Below, in pieces: positions 43,274 to 54,531 of a DNA stretch of 64,000 bases. Under the pieces are notes generated by a model. The model saw only the letters and a list, made by a program, of their open reading frames with translations. It did no database searches and was not told the DNA's origin. A program made the position numbers and the translations under genes. Each line of letters begins with the position of its first letter. Position 1 is the first letter of the stretch. Location of the stretch: contig CP038133.1 in NCBI GenBank assembly GCA_004519485.1, positions 310,001-374,000 on the forward strand. Direction: 5' to 3'. Source of the DNA: Nannochloropsis oceanica. Taxonomy: Eukaryota; Sar; Eustigmatophyceae; Eustigmatales; Monodopsidaceae.

Positions 43274-45222
43274 TTACTTTAGCGCTCTGCCTTTCTTCCT
43301 TTTCCCCCCTGCGGACCCTCCCGTGGGTCCTGGTGCTCCCACGTTCGTCTGCGATTTGATGCTGTTGGCAATACCATGGGCCGCGTATTTCGGTACTTGG
43401 ACACGCTTCCTCTTAATATCTCCTATCGTACCATTCTTCTTGGTTTCCCCCTCTTCCACTACTTCCTCTTTCATGCCATCGACGTCTGCACCCTTCACGA
43501 CCACGCTGTCGTCCAAGACAGAGAAAAAGAACGAGGAGGCAGCAGGCAGGGCCATCCCATCCTCCTTCCTGCCCGGCACAAAAACTGAGCCATCGCCCTC
43601 CCCTCCCGTGCTGTACTTCTTCAAAGGCTGCATTGGCGCAGGCAGCACAGTCTTCGGTAGCATCTCCAGAAGAGCCGTAGGACGAGGCAAGAGGAGCAAG
43701 CCTGTGATAGGACCAGGGGTATCCAAACTCACCTTTTTCACACACTGCTGACTATCCACATCCCACCACCGTAAACTCCCGTCCTCAGAAGCCGAAATCG
43801 TCATCCGGCCATCCCACGAGCAAACCAACGATGTCACCGCCTTGCTGTGCCCCGCCAACATGTCCCACATCTCATCTCCACTCCTTCCCTGCTGCTGACT
43901 GCCAACCCCGCCGACGGCGTGGACCAAGGCCCGACTTGCCGTGCGCGCTTGGCTCACCACATCCATGTCCACCAAAAATATGTCCCCCAGGGCCCCCCCT
44001 ACCAGCAAGCGTTTCTCTCCCGCGTCCATCGTCACACACGCCAGGCTCGAGGGCGCCCGTAGCGAGCAGACAGGCCCCATCTCGTTTGCTAGCTCGTAGA
44101 CTTGCACGGTGTGATCCAAGGAACAGGATACGATGCGGCAGCTGGGCCCACCATAGCCACAATACAGACTGGTGACGGGCAAGGAGTGCGAGGACCAGGA
44201 GCGGAACGGTTGGACGCCGCCTAGGTGGAGTGATGGAGGAGGAGAGGGAGAGGCAATGACGTTAGAATTTATGAAGAGAGGACTGGAGAAAGACAAGTAC
44301 AGATATGCATGCACACCGATAACATGTAGATTTTAGCAAGAAGGCGAGACGGACCATCAGCCTCATTATATCAGTTTAATTTAAACTCTCATGGAAAGTC
44401 AAGAATTCGCAAAAATGCGCATTCGCATCCCGTGGTCGTTTTCCTCCTCCCTGCCCACATCAAGTGAAAGAAACAAATGCAATCGTCGGCCACTCAGTAC
44501 GAGGAAGAGAAAGAGGAGAGAAGTATCAGTTGGCACAGGTTTAATTTATAGAAATTCTTACCTGCTCCCACTCTTTCGCCCATTGTTTTGCCAGCCGCCA
44601 GCACGTCCGCCATAGCCCATGCCCGCACCATGGTGTCCTCCGAGCCCGTGATCAAGAACCCCCCGTCGCTCGTAAGAGTCATGCAAGTTACAGACTTAAA
44701 GTGTGCGTCCCAGGACTGTACAAGCAATCCTGAGGCAACCTCCCATGCGTATGCCTTGCCTGACCGCCCTCCCGCAAGCACGTAGAGCCCATCCGGGGTG
44801 GACACGATAGGTCCCATCGTCTCCGGCGTGCGGCACTTAAAGAGCGGCTGTGTCTTGCCCCACCGATGAAATACCAGTGCTTGTTCATTATTTTGGCTGG
44901 ACATAAGATAGTCTCCCGCACTGCCCAACCCTTCCGCGGCCCGCGCCCCGGCCACAGGGACAAGCGCAGTCGCCGCTGTGTCTGCGAAGGTAAAGTATGT
45001 GGTGCCCGTGGCAAAGTCCAACACCCGCAGGGCCCGCTCTTTGGGGCAGGCCGCCACCACAATCAAAGCTACTGCGGCCACATTGCTGCAGCCCAGGCTG
45101 TCGTCATGCATTCTTTCTAAATTCGTGTTGGGTGAGTGTGAAGGTGTAGGGTGGGTGAGGTACAGGTCATGATATCCTTCCTTCACGCGGGAGATGCCAG
45201 CCACTCTAGACAACTGCACCAT
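43274..45222 (-). CDS. IPI3/WDR18 WD40 ribosome-biogenesis factor
   Basis: Subunit of the Rix1/PELP1 complex that acts on pre-60S particles and ITS2 processing. Two exons, 45222-44562 and 44220-43274, joined in phase (G|GC) by a GTAAGA donor and a CCACCTAG acceptor. WD repeats are ALRVLDFATGTTYFTF, MGPIVSTPDGLYVLAGGRSG, VTCMTLTSDGGFLITGSEDT, the diagnostic SHSLPVTSLYCGYGGPSCRI, SCSLDHTVQVYELA, MDAGEKRLLVGGALGDIFLV and LVCSWDGRMTISASEDGSLR. The C-terminal tail is Lys-rich (GGKRKKGRALK), as expected for a nucleolar protein. The N-terminal 37 residues look intron- or UTR-like (pyrimidine-rich, ending AATTTAG), so translation may really start at the ATG at 45111. Total about 535 residues by the longer model. 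Confidence 0.85.
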
Positions 45223-45505
45223 GACGTATTAAATCGAGTGTAAGCAAACGCTGACAACTGGAGAGTTGATCTGCAATCCTCCGCCTATGGCCACCAGTCG
45301 TGTTTCGTGGCAAAGGGGGCGGGTTGTTCGTAGCCATGGGAGAGACAGGGGGCGTACAAACTCGCCGAATGGGCCGTCACAACCCCTACGCGCCCACAGC
45401 ATAAAGCAAAGAACAAAGAATAAAGATAAGAAAAGATCACCAAAAAATCATTTTCATTCATTCAATTTACACAGGTCCCGTGATCTTCTTGATGTCGTCA
45501 TTCAT

Positions 45506-47739
45506 TCAGCACAAGTTATGCTCTGCAAATAGCGCCAGACTCCCTCGAGCAGCAGGGGCGAGCTTCACTCCAGGCGTCGCCAAGAAGGTCACCAGCTCAC
45601 TCTTCTTGACCACAACAAGCCCCGTAGATTCGTCGATTTCCTTAGGCCCTGACACATAGTACGTATGGACATCTGCGGTGCTGCAATTACACTGAACCAA
45701 AAAAGTCGCGCTTGGAAGACTGCCAAAGTCAAGTTGCCTCACCAGACCAAGCAGCTTGGGCGGCCCGAGCTTATCAAGCGGCACGCCCACCTCGTCCGCC
45801 ACCTCCTGAGCAGAGGAAGAAAATATTTCGTGACAAATTTTCCGACGCAACAGCACCGAGGCCGCTTCATCTTGGGTTAAGTCAGGGGATGGGACAGGTG
45901 GAAAGGCCAGGTTGACGTTTGATGGCTCAGGGTGACCTCCCGGTGTGTCGATAAAGCCTTGGAAATCTGCACAGCCTTTGACGGAGCGTGAAATAAAGAT
46001 CAGATCTTCGTCACTGGTATACAGAAGAGCACTCACACCCATCTTTTGTGAAAGGTATGCGCCTGGGTCGCCGTGGGCGGCGCGGCCGTCGGCCTGCAGT
46101 ATGGCTACGCCCGGATGGTGGTTGGTACCACGCGCTGTCTTGTAATCCGTCAACCAGACCTCCAGCACCAGCCGCACAGCACACCCTCCTCCTCTTCCTC
46201 CTCCCATTTCACCTCTAACTCCTCCTCCTCCTCCTTCTCCTCCCAACACCCGGCATCCAGCCAATCTAAATTTGGAGGCGTTAAATAAAGCTGACCATCC
46301 GTCCGCCTGTCGTTGCCTGGCCAGCTCGGTCCACGTGCTCTCCACGCGCCCCTCCACTTCTGGATCCGGATGGGGCAAGCGGCCGAAGCATGGTCGAAAA
46401 TCGACCTCGACTTCTTCTTCCGAAAGCATGCGGGGGAGGCAGGGTTGTGGTACCGTGTCGTAGGCGTAAGACGGGTCGGCCGCAGTAGAGGAGGAAGAGG
46501 AGGAATCGCTGGGATTGCAATGAATGGCCGCAACCACAGCCATACCGATGCTATCACTGCTACTGCTGGCTCTATCTGCCGTAAGGGGAACTGAGACTGC
46601 GGTAGCATCCATGCTTACGGCCATCGATATATTCCGTCCGCTCGATGTTCTCGGGTCGGAATGCCCCGCGTTATCCTTCCCTCTTTCCTTTTCCTTTTCG
46701 ACTCCATTGCCCAGTCCAAGCTTCGATTCCACCTCCTTCATCAATTCGTTAACAGTCTCTTCCGCCGGTCCGATGATATTGTACACGTCATACCTCCTCC
46801 CTCCCCTCTTGGATAGACAGTCCCGTGTATTGAAATTGAAAATCGGAATACCTCTTTTGCGGGGCCCGGCCTCGATGGCGAGATTCGTTATGTTGACTTG
46901 AAAAGACGTGCCTATAAAAACCAGCGCATCCGCTTTCTCAAACGCACACATGGCTTTATCGCTCTGGTAGAAGGCGTGGCTATCGTACATCTCATCGAAC
47001 ATTAATGCCAAGGGCATCATGAATCCTTTACGACACTCAGGGCACTTCGGGACATCATCCACGCGCACTGGTGAGGTCATTTCCGCACCATCCCCCTCTC
47101 CTTGAATGTTCTCAGCCACTGCGGGGCCAAACACATCGGCTGCCTTCAAGTATATCTCGTTGGCCAGCACGCAGTACTCGTCGCTGGAGCAGCGGTACAA
47201 ACCAAGCCGGCCGTGAATCTCCACCAGTTGCTTCGCGTGATCCCATTGCACTTGGGTTTGTTGGTGGAGCGAGTCAATGTTTTGGGTTACCTGGACAAGT
47301 GAAGGGATGGAAGGAATGGAAGGAGTGTGGCAGGGGTGAATTCTGAGTAGGACGTCAGAGAACACTTTTCAAGGCACGTGCGAAAGATGGTCAAATGAAG
47401 ACAAAGGGAGGAGAGGGGACGTACCACCATGAGATCAGCGGAGAGGTTGGTAAGACGGGCGATCGCCTCGTGCCCCGCATTGGGAAGGTAGCGCGTGTAC
47501 TCGTGCTTGAAAAATGGAAACCAAAACTCGTTGTACCATGCCAAAGGGTCACGCAAAAAAGCAGCCTTGGTCCCCATGGATGCAGCTCGCCGCACCCAAA
47601 TGGCGTTGGGGTCGTCACCACGAAAGACTGGGACGCCGGACGGGGCACTAAGTCCAGCACCGACTATCACGGCTACTTTGCGGTTCTCCGCAATTAATCC
47701 CGCCAGCAGAGAGATGGGGTCTTGGCGCCGACGACGCAT
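45506..47739 (-). CDS. Sir2 deacylase fused to a NUDT22-like Nudix protein
   Basis: Two exons, 47739-47425 and 47290-45506, joined in phase 0 (GTACGT...GTCCAG), 699 residues. Residues 15-300 are a sirtuin: GAGLSAPSGVPVFRG (27-41), TQNIDSLHQQ, the catalytic His in VEIHG (about 131), four zinc Cys (about 139, 145, 188, 191), and GTSFQVNI with FNFNTRD. This NAD-dependent enzyme would yield O-acyl-ADP-ribose. A Ser-rich linker of about 80 residues follows. Residues 395-699 match NUDT22 along its whole length: RVESTWTELARQRQ, FNASKFRLAG, LLYTSDEDLIFISRS, DTPGGHPEP (about 553-561), then HEIFSSSAQEVADEVGVP as the offset Nudix helix, FLVQCNCS and DESTGLVVV. Human NUDT22 hydrolyses UDP-sugars. No stop separates the parts, so this is one polypeptide unless transcripts say otherwise. 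The ATG at 47739 is preferred over a TTG extension. Confidence 0.88.
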
Positions 47740-48145
47740 TTTGGGAAGCTGGGGAAGGGGGAGGGGGTGTAAGGTGCTTAAGCGTGTTGGGAGGGGCAAG
47801 GACTTCCTGCAAGTACTTTATGTTGCTGCTGAAGATGGCATGATGCTCTTCTTGCTAAGGCAGCTCACAAAAAGGCCCAGCGATGTGGGCAGCCAGCACA
47901 ATTTTCTCTCTTGCGTCTGCGCGTGTGTCACCTATCGTTTTGTAAGTATGTGTGTTGATGGGTCACATTATTGAATTTAAATTGTCACTGAACACTGTTC
48001 GTGAATCGCTGTCATCGCTAAGGTCGCGGTCCAGTACCCGCATTCGTCAAACGTCCTCACCCATTTTCTCGCCAACACAACACAACATCAGGGAATAAAT
48101 CAAGCTTTACAGCGATAGCAGCTACAGCAAGCGCATAACCCTGCC
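47740..48145. promoter_or_regulatory. Divergent region, Sir2-NUDT22 / single-pass membrane protein
   Basis: 406 bp containing both 5' flanks. No defined element is recognised. Confidence 0.35.
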
Positions 48146-49618
48146 ATGGCCGTAGATGACACGACCACTCGTCTTTTCACTGTCCTATGGGCTGAAGATA
48201 AGGTAGAGGAACCCGTGATGCCCGAGGAGGGGCTGGAGGAGGAGGAGGAGCAACACTGGGGGTCGGCTTCCTCTACGCCGCACCGCGTGGTCTTCTGTGA
48301 TGTTGATGTCAAATTCAAGCCGCAAAGGGCCTTTCTCTACCGATCGCATGGCTTTTTTCACCAGGTGGCCCTGACGTCGACTAACACGCTCTCTAGACTG
48401 GGTCAAGGAGAGTACGAACTCACCTTCCGTCAATGCGATGGGTATATCCCCTCGCCGCGCTTTCTCCGCTTTTTCGTGGGGCCCTTCTCAACCTCATCCT
48501 CCTCCTCAAGCTCCCCTCCCCCTCCTACCATCGACCGTAGCGAGCCCCTCTATGTTGGCACCATAATCATGCACGAGCTGCGCTTTCCATTCCTCCGCTC
48601 TCTCGTCCCTGGTTTAAGTGCCCTAGGAGCCATAGTGGTCACCCTCGTGTTTGGTCTCCGAATTTTGCAGAAAAGGCGCAGCACATGTCGAATCGAAAGG
48701 GAAATGAAGAAATCTTCAACCACCAGCACCTCCCGGGTAGGCTCTCCGATGGCACTCTCCTCTTCCTTTTCCTCCTCATGCTCCGGAATCCAGCTCAAGA
48801 CGAAGGAGGAAATGTCTTTTGAGAAGGAGCCAGGAGGAGCAGCAGAATTGTCATCAGGAGATAAGGACAGCGTCGAGCTGCTGGTGCAGCTGCCGGAAAG
48901 TGACGCGCGGCCGAAGGATTTCCCGAAAGTGTCCCCCACCTCTGACACAGACGGAGAGGAAAGCGTCTTTGGGGGTTTCGGGTTGAGTCTGCCGCAGCCA
49001 CTGCGAGAGAAAGACCCTTGCTATTACCACAAGCACATCAAAAACCTGCAGGTCCGTCAACACGTGCAGTATCAGCAGGCAGAAGAACAGCCGGTGCGCC
49101 GTTCTCCTCTGACTCCTTATGGCACACCTCTGACTCCTCAGAGGGCAATCGACCACCCGCTCGCTCGGCTCCCGCGCCCGGGATCTGCATTTTCCATATC
49201 ACCCTCCTCTCCGGCCTCGGCTTTTGCGCTGATTGATTCGCCGAGAGGCGCGGAAGGAGGAGAAAAAGCAGGGCCAGGAGCAGTGCCAGGAGCAGCAGCG
49301 GCAGCAACGGAAGATGAGGTGATGATGCGCGAAGAGAGACGGCGACATGGAGGAGACGTAGAGGGGGAGGGAGAAAACTTGGGGTGGGTGAATGAGTACT
49401 GGTCGTTGGAGGGATCGGCATCTTGCAGGAGATCGTGGACGAGAGATGAGGAGGAAAGCCCGAGGGGAGGGTTGGAGAAGGCGGAGGCAACGGAGGAGGG
49501 AGGGGGACAGGAAGGGCAGGATGTTGCCCGTTTCCTAAAGCGAACGGGTGAGGATGCAGAGCAGGGCGATAGGGTGGAGCGCTGGTTTAAAGACGGAAGC
49601 AAGCAAGAAGAGGACTGA
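48146..49618 (+). CDS. Single-pass membrane protein with long Ser/Glu-rich tail, unassigned
   Basis: 490 residues in one exon. Residues 47-115 look like a compact beta-rich domain (RVVFCDVDVKFKPQRAFLYR ... GQGEYELTFRQCDG). One membrane segment lies at about 155-180 (LVPGLSALGAIVVTLVFGL), followed by a stop-transfer RILQKRRSTCR. The remaining 300 residues are low-complexity Ser/Glu/Gly with acidic patches and PLTPYGTPLTPQ, typical of a cytosolic phospho-regulated tail. No signal peptide precedes the beta domain, so either an upstream exon is missing or the protein is inserted as a signal-anchor type. I do not recognise the family. Confidence 0.6.
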   Translation: MAVDDTTTRLFTVLWAEDKVEEPVMPEEGLEEEEEQHWGSASSTPHRVVFCDVDVKFKPQRAFLYRSHGFFHQVALTSTNTLSRLGQGEYELTFRQCDGYIPSPRFLRFFVGPFSTSSSSSSSPPPPTIDRSEPLYVGTIIMHELRFPFLRSLVPGLSALGAIVVTLVFGLRILQKRRSTCRIEREMKKSSTTSTSRVGSPMALSSSFSSSCSGIQLKTKEEMSFEKEPGGAAELSSGDKDSVELLVQLPESDARPKDFPKVSPTSDTDGEESVFGGFGLSLPQPLREKDPCYYHKHIKNLQVRQHVQYQQAEEQPVRRSPLTPYGTPLTPQRAIDHPLARLPRPGSAFSISPSSPASAFALIDSPRGAEGGEKAGPGAVPGAAAAATEDEVMMREERRRHGGDVEGEGENLGWVNEYWSLEGSASCRRSWTRDEEESPRGGLEKAEATEEGGGQEGQDVARFLKRTGEDAEQGDRVERWFKDGSKQEED

Positions 49619-50056
49619 GGAAGATGTGTAAGTTTCAACTGGGCGAACGGGCGATAGAGAGAGAGTGTCTTGTGTATCCCACGATGACACGCAGAAAGAC
49701 AAAAGAGAAAGACACAGATCATAACCAAACGGATGTGATAAAATGAACTTCAAAAAATGTGGATATAGCAACACTCAATCATAATTGGCTTTTCTTGCCC
49801 GGCTTCCCTACGACGCTGGTAATGGGAGGATGTGGAGCAGGAGTGAACCGAATTTAGCAACTAATGATCTTCCTGTCATAAATCCGAATTGTTTCTCGTT
49901 GTTTATGTTCATGCGTACAAGCGCGAGGACCAGACAACTATTCAAGGTGCTGGCGGTGAGCCGAAAGGATGCTGGTCTACTAGAGCAGGAATGGAATTAT
50001 ACAGATATGACGCCCTCTCAACCATACTACTTCTACGGTTGCTGCTGCAGATCCTA
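49619..50056. other. Intergenic region between converging genes
   Basis: 3' flanks of the membrane protein and the EHD-like GTPase. Nothing else is recognised. Confidence 0.45.
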
Positions 50057-51997
50057 CTACTGGCTACCAAGGGCTGTGTCTGCCCAATTCCTTCCCGACT
50101 TCCTTTCCCCCAAAGCCCCCCCCCCACTGCTACCACTACTGCCGCCGGTGCTGCTGCCGCTGTTGTTCTTGAAGGTCCATGAAACAGGTGCCGCTAACCG
50201 ACGGAGCGAGGGAATCTCCTCGTGAAGGATCCGCTGCATCTCCTGCAGCTCCGCCGTGCTCACCTTCGGCAAGCCCCCCAACCCTCCCCCCCCTATCCCG
50301 GCCTGTGTCTCCACCATCATCTGCAAAGACGGGAAGGTCCGCTTCCACAACGACGTGACAAACTCATCCCCCTCCAACACCGGTCTTGCATACAAACGCT
50401 CAAATGCCCTCCGCAATCCCTCCGGACTCGCCAACAACGCCTCGTGCTCACCGAGAACTCGGTTATTCGTATACACAAACCCCACCGTCCCGACCGTGTA
50501 CAGCGCCGCAAAAGCCAGCATTGGCTGCAGCGCTAACCCCAGATAAAGACCCCCACCCACGAAGCCCGTCCCTGCCATCAATAGCCCTGCAACGCCTGCT
50601 CGAAAAGTCCAGAGCTCGCGGGCAAAATCGCTTCGCAGGCCTTCGAGGACCAGGGCGTGCATTTGGACTAGGTTGACGGAGTCGGCCAAGCGGGTAATGA
50701 CGTTGTCAATGCGCCGTTTAGGGGCCTTGAGCACCTCGCTTACAACTTCCTCTCGACTCTTTTCTAAGTCTGTCAATCCTAGGCCTAGGGAAGATGCCTC
50801 CTTGTCGCCGCCGTACGTGTCTTGTCCTTGCGGTTGTTGGTGCTCCTGCTGCCGTTGAAAGGCCGCGGGCAAGCACATGGTATAGATACGGGGGAGGTCC
50901 TTCCGAGGGATGACCTTGGACAAGTTCCAACACAACGAACCGTACGCTCGGGCAAAATCTTGAATCCGTCGGAATTGATCCGCTTTGTTCAAGACAATGT
51001 ACAACTTATGGTCCATCCCCGCCAAAGGCTGCGTGAGTACAGAAAGAGTCTCTCCCGTTGTGCCTGGTTTGTCCGGGTCAAAAAACAAAAGAATGACATC
51101 CGCCCTGTCAGCAAACCACCTACAAACCCCACCAAAGTCATAGCCACGGTCCAAGTGATTCGGAGGCCGCGGCACCCCACCTTTATACCCTCCTCCTGTC
51201 ACATGTGAGGACGGGCTCTGGTAATTCGCGGCAGCATGCGGACTGTCAATCATTCCCGGGGAATCCACCAACATAAAGTCAGGCGTCGCCAACCCTGATC
51301 GAATCTTGAGCTGTGTGTGATGAATCAAATCAGGACCAAAATGCCGCAGACCCGCAAAGCCCATGTCTGGATCTCCCACAATAGACGGCCCGTCCTGATC
51401 AATATCACTGGGACCGGGCGCAATAATGGTAAAGCTGTCGTCCGTGGGTGCCACGCCCGCGGTCTGAATCGGTCGCTTACACACAAAGTTGATAAAAGAA
51501 CTTTTGCCGCTGCTGTGGTTACCCAACAAAAAAACAAACGGCAGCAAGGGAGCTTTATCGCTGCACTTTTCCAAGGGTCCGCGGAGTCTGTCGTTGATGG
51601 GCTGGAAGGGGGGGAGGATCAAAGATGTTAAAGAAAAGATGGTGGGTTGAGTATGTAGCAAGGGAGGGGTGAAATGAGGGGGGGAGTGGCAGGTTTAAAT
51701 ATTCGCTCTCCCCTCTCACTCCACTCTTCCTTTCCCTACCTGAAGGTATGACTGGAGCTCGTCGCAGCGCTGCAAAATGCGCCGCTGGCTGTCTTGGCTG
51801 ATAGTGCTGCCATGAGAACTGATGGGCTTGGGAATCGAGCTTGTGCTGCTTAAAAATCGGGGCTGGCCGTCCAGGCGGATGGTGGGCCTGGTGCTGCTGC
51901 TCCGAAGCAGTCCTAGGCGTCGCAAGGCAGGATTATCGTTTGAAGACGGAGAGCACGCCCAGGACATCGCCCTGCGCCCCCCCGACCGGCAAAGCAT
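50057..51997 (-). CDS. EHD-like dynamin-superfamily GTPase with organelle leader and C-terminal membrane hairpin
   Basis: Two exons, 51997-51740 and 51601-50057, joined in phase 0 (GTAGGG...TTCCAG), 600 residues. The GTPase is of EHD type: P-loop LGNHSSGKSSFINF, switch I region APTDDSFTII, G3 DSPGMID, the RGYDFGGVCRWFADRADVIL block shared with EHD proteins, and G4 NKAD. About 86 residues precede it, rich in Arg/Ser (ALRRLGLLRSSSTRP, RFLSSTSS) like a mitochondrial or plastid presequence. An EH domain is absent. Near residues 430-480 two hydrophobic stretches (AGVAGLLMAGTGFVGGGLYL; PMLAFAALYTVGTVGFVY) suggest a membrane hairpin. A role in organelle membrane remodelling is inferred. An ATG at 52102 is in frame but may belong to a 5' UTR. 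Confidence 0.8.
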
Positions 51998-52624
51998 GGC
52001 CTCCAGTCCTGTGTCTGTTTGTGGAAAGTGAGTGATAGGCGCGGGGAACACAACCACGAGGGATGATGACGCGCAAGAAGGAACTGACAGATGACATGAC
52101 ATTCGTGACACTACTAGAATAGAGTCTATTCTTCATTGCAAAGATGATTCTCTTCCCCGAAACAAGCTCGAGTGAGAAGGGCCATGCACAGAGTCCACGC
52201 AAGATATCACACTCAGTCCCCGTCTACACACACAACAAGTATAGAACTTGGCAATGCCGAAAGGACCGTAGAGTGTCGCATATCGCTGAAGCTATGTGTA
52301 TCGCTCGCCGGTGCTCGCCCATTTCCGTGGGCTTGACCCCGGGCGCGCACCTTTCCCTGGTCAAAAAGCACCACAGCACCGTGGTCCGACAGGCTGCGGG
52401 CACTGAGGGACGTAGACGAATCACTGAAAGCGGCTACTTATGCAGCAATGGCTGTTTTGGGACGCTTAACCTGAATTGATTGTCTCCTTCATGCATCTCC
52501 CCCTCTCCCGCAACGACCACACCCCATACACAGGAATTCGACGTCCTGCCCCATCACTCCTTGCATAACGAGCACGCCTTCATCCGTCACTACATCCATC
52601 AACTCTTTCTCCACAAACGAAATC
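51998..52624. promoter_or_regulatory. Divergent region, EHD-like GTPase / EB1
   Basis: 627 bp with both promoters. A pyrimidine-rich tract and CAAACAG acceptor-like site on the minus strand near 52015 suggest a 5' UTR intron of the GTPase gene. No structured RNA gene was recognised. Confidence 0.35.
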
Positions 52625-53993
52625 ATGACAACAGCCATAGGTATGCTTTCTCTCTCTGTTGTGCCTCGCTTTGCCTTGTCATACCATTTTTTTTTCTGCA
52701 TGTTTTGACGTGTTCTGTGAGACTGGTGCTCCCTCCCTGGCTTGCCATTTTGTCGCATATCTCTGGAGTGTGTGGTGAGCGTCTCAATATCTCATTTCAA
52801 ATGTCAACGCCCATGCCTGTATATGTCATCGTCCCACTGCCTTCCTGGCCCATGATTTGAATCCTTATTCCACAGCGGCCGTCGTGCCACTAGCATGCAC
52901 CTTGTCTGCTTTCATCGCCCCCCTCCTCTGATCTTTTCCCCTCTCCCCGCATGTGTATCATGTTTCCCAAGGCCATCCTACGGTGTCCCGCTCCCCAGTA
53001 ATTTTCTTCTACTCTTCTCTCGTACCCCTCTAATTTCTTCTCTCGTCATTCCATTCCGTTCATTCATCTACAGGCATGATGGACGCCGGATACTTTGTTG
53101 GCCGGAAGGAAATCGTGGACTGGGTGAATGAAACGCTGCAGTTGAGCCTGAGCAAAGTGGAGCAGACTGCCTCGGGTGCCGTGGCATGCCAGTTGCTTGA
53201 CCGCATTTACCCGGGCAAGGTCCCCCTTGGCAAGGTAAACTGGGATGCCAAGCTGGATTACGAATTTTTAAGTAACTACAAGATACTTCAGAATGCCTTT
53301 ACCAGGCTGAAGATCGATAAACATCTGCCGGTGGAAAAACTGGTTAGGGCCAAGTACCAAGATAATTTGGAGTTTATGCAGTGGTTCAAGCGCTTCTACG
53401 AGCTCAATAACCCGGCGCTCGACTACGACCCCGTCGCCGCTCGCGCAGGGGGTAAGGGTGCTGGAGGGGCTGCCCGTATCCTGCCGGCTGCGGGATCATC
53501 CTTTTCCAATAGTACAAGGGTGGGGGGCACCCCGAGCAAGCCTGTGGCAGGCCGCTCCAACTCCCGCAGCATTGGTAGCAGCGCCAGCACTAGTTATACT
53601 TCCGGCTGTGTGGCTCGGGATAAGGAGAATGGTGGCAGCCGGACGATAAGCAATAAGCCCAAGGTGGCTTCTGTGCCTTTGATGGACGAGGTGCTGGTGC
53701 AGAAAGCCGAGGCGCTGCAACAGGAAAACGCAACCCTCCAAGCCACCATTGAGGGTTTGGAGAAGGAGCGGGACTTCTACTTTGAGAAGCTGACGGTAGT
53801 GGAGGAAATGCTGCAGGAGCGGCAAGCGGGAGCCGGAGACGATGTCATTCCTGAAGTGGCAGAGCTGGTGGAACAGATTTTCAAAGTTCTCTACGCTACT
53901 GAGAGCACCACCGCCCCTCCCGCCAGCGTTGTCAGCGTGGAGTCATCCGAGGCCGCGGCGGCGGCTGTGGCGGCACCTTCTGCCGTCGTTTAA
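52625..53993 (+). CDS. EB1 microtubule plus-end-binding protein
   Basis: Tracks growing microtubule ends and recruits +TIP partners. Exon 1 is only 16 coding bases (52625-52640, ATG to ATAG), then a 433-bp intron (GTATGC...CTACAG), then 53074-53993. The junction G|GC gives MTTAIGMMDAGYFVGRKEIV, which matches the N-terminus of plant EB1 almost word for word and so confirms the tiny exon. The calponin-homology domain spans about 12-120 (VEQTASGAVACQLLDRIYPG; KVNWDAKLDYEF; LEFMQWFKRFYELN). A Ser/Gly linker leads to the EB-homology coiled coil at about 205-290 (ATIEGLEKERDFYFEKLTVV; PEVAELVEQIFKVLYATE). The end is Ala-rich and lacks the EEY motif of animal EB1. 311 residues. Confidence 0.95.
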
Positions 53994-54531
53994 ATGTTGG
54001 GACGCGAACGTAACAAAGGGAGGAAATGGTGAATGGGTTTTGGAGCCGACACTTTGGCAGCAGCAGCGGAAGCAGGGGCAAGGGAACGAGAGGAAAGAAG
54101 AAGCTAATGTGCAGGATGGAGGCTAAGAGACAGATAGTGTGTGGCACGCGAATTGACGGCAAGATGGATGAAAAAGAGCACGGAACGGAGTGGGTATGCT
54201 GAATAGAACATAGTATGAGGATCACGTATCGCCGGCGGGGGGACGGCAAGAACCCCATGGGAATAAAAGTAACAACCAAAACCGCAGAAAGCTGCGAGAC
54301 AATATTTTAAACGGAGAACAAATTCTGCGTTTGCTCATAATGTCTTTTCTACCGCTTGCATAGATTGCGTGTTTTGTGCCCCGAAAAGAGCAAGAGGAAA
54401 AGAAGAGCAAGCCTCGGGATTCCCAGCCTCAGCTGCCGATATCTCTTGCTTCTCGCCGTCCACCCGGCCTCTTCCTTTCCATCTGCTTCCAATCTTATCA
54501 TTCATTCGCTACCAGAAGCTTACCCCCCCAC
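53994..54531. other. Intergenic region between converging genes
   Basis: 3' flanks of EB1 and MsrB. Nothing else is recognised. Confidence 0.45.

Noticed and set aside
47740-47799. N-terminal extension of the Sir2-NUDT22 gene
   Set aside because: It begins at TTG, and the residues are a translated pyrimidine-rich 5' flank.
52240-52420. Possible structured RNA upstream of EB1
   Set aside because: GC-rich inverted words are present, but no match to known snRNA, SRP, RNase P or U3 motifs could be made by eye.
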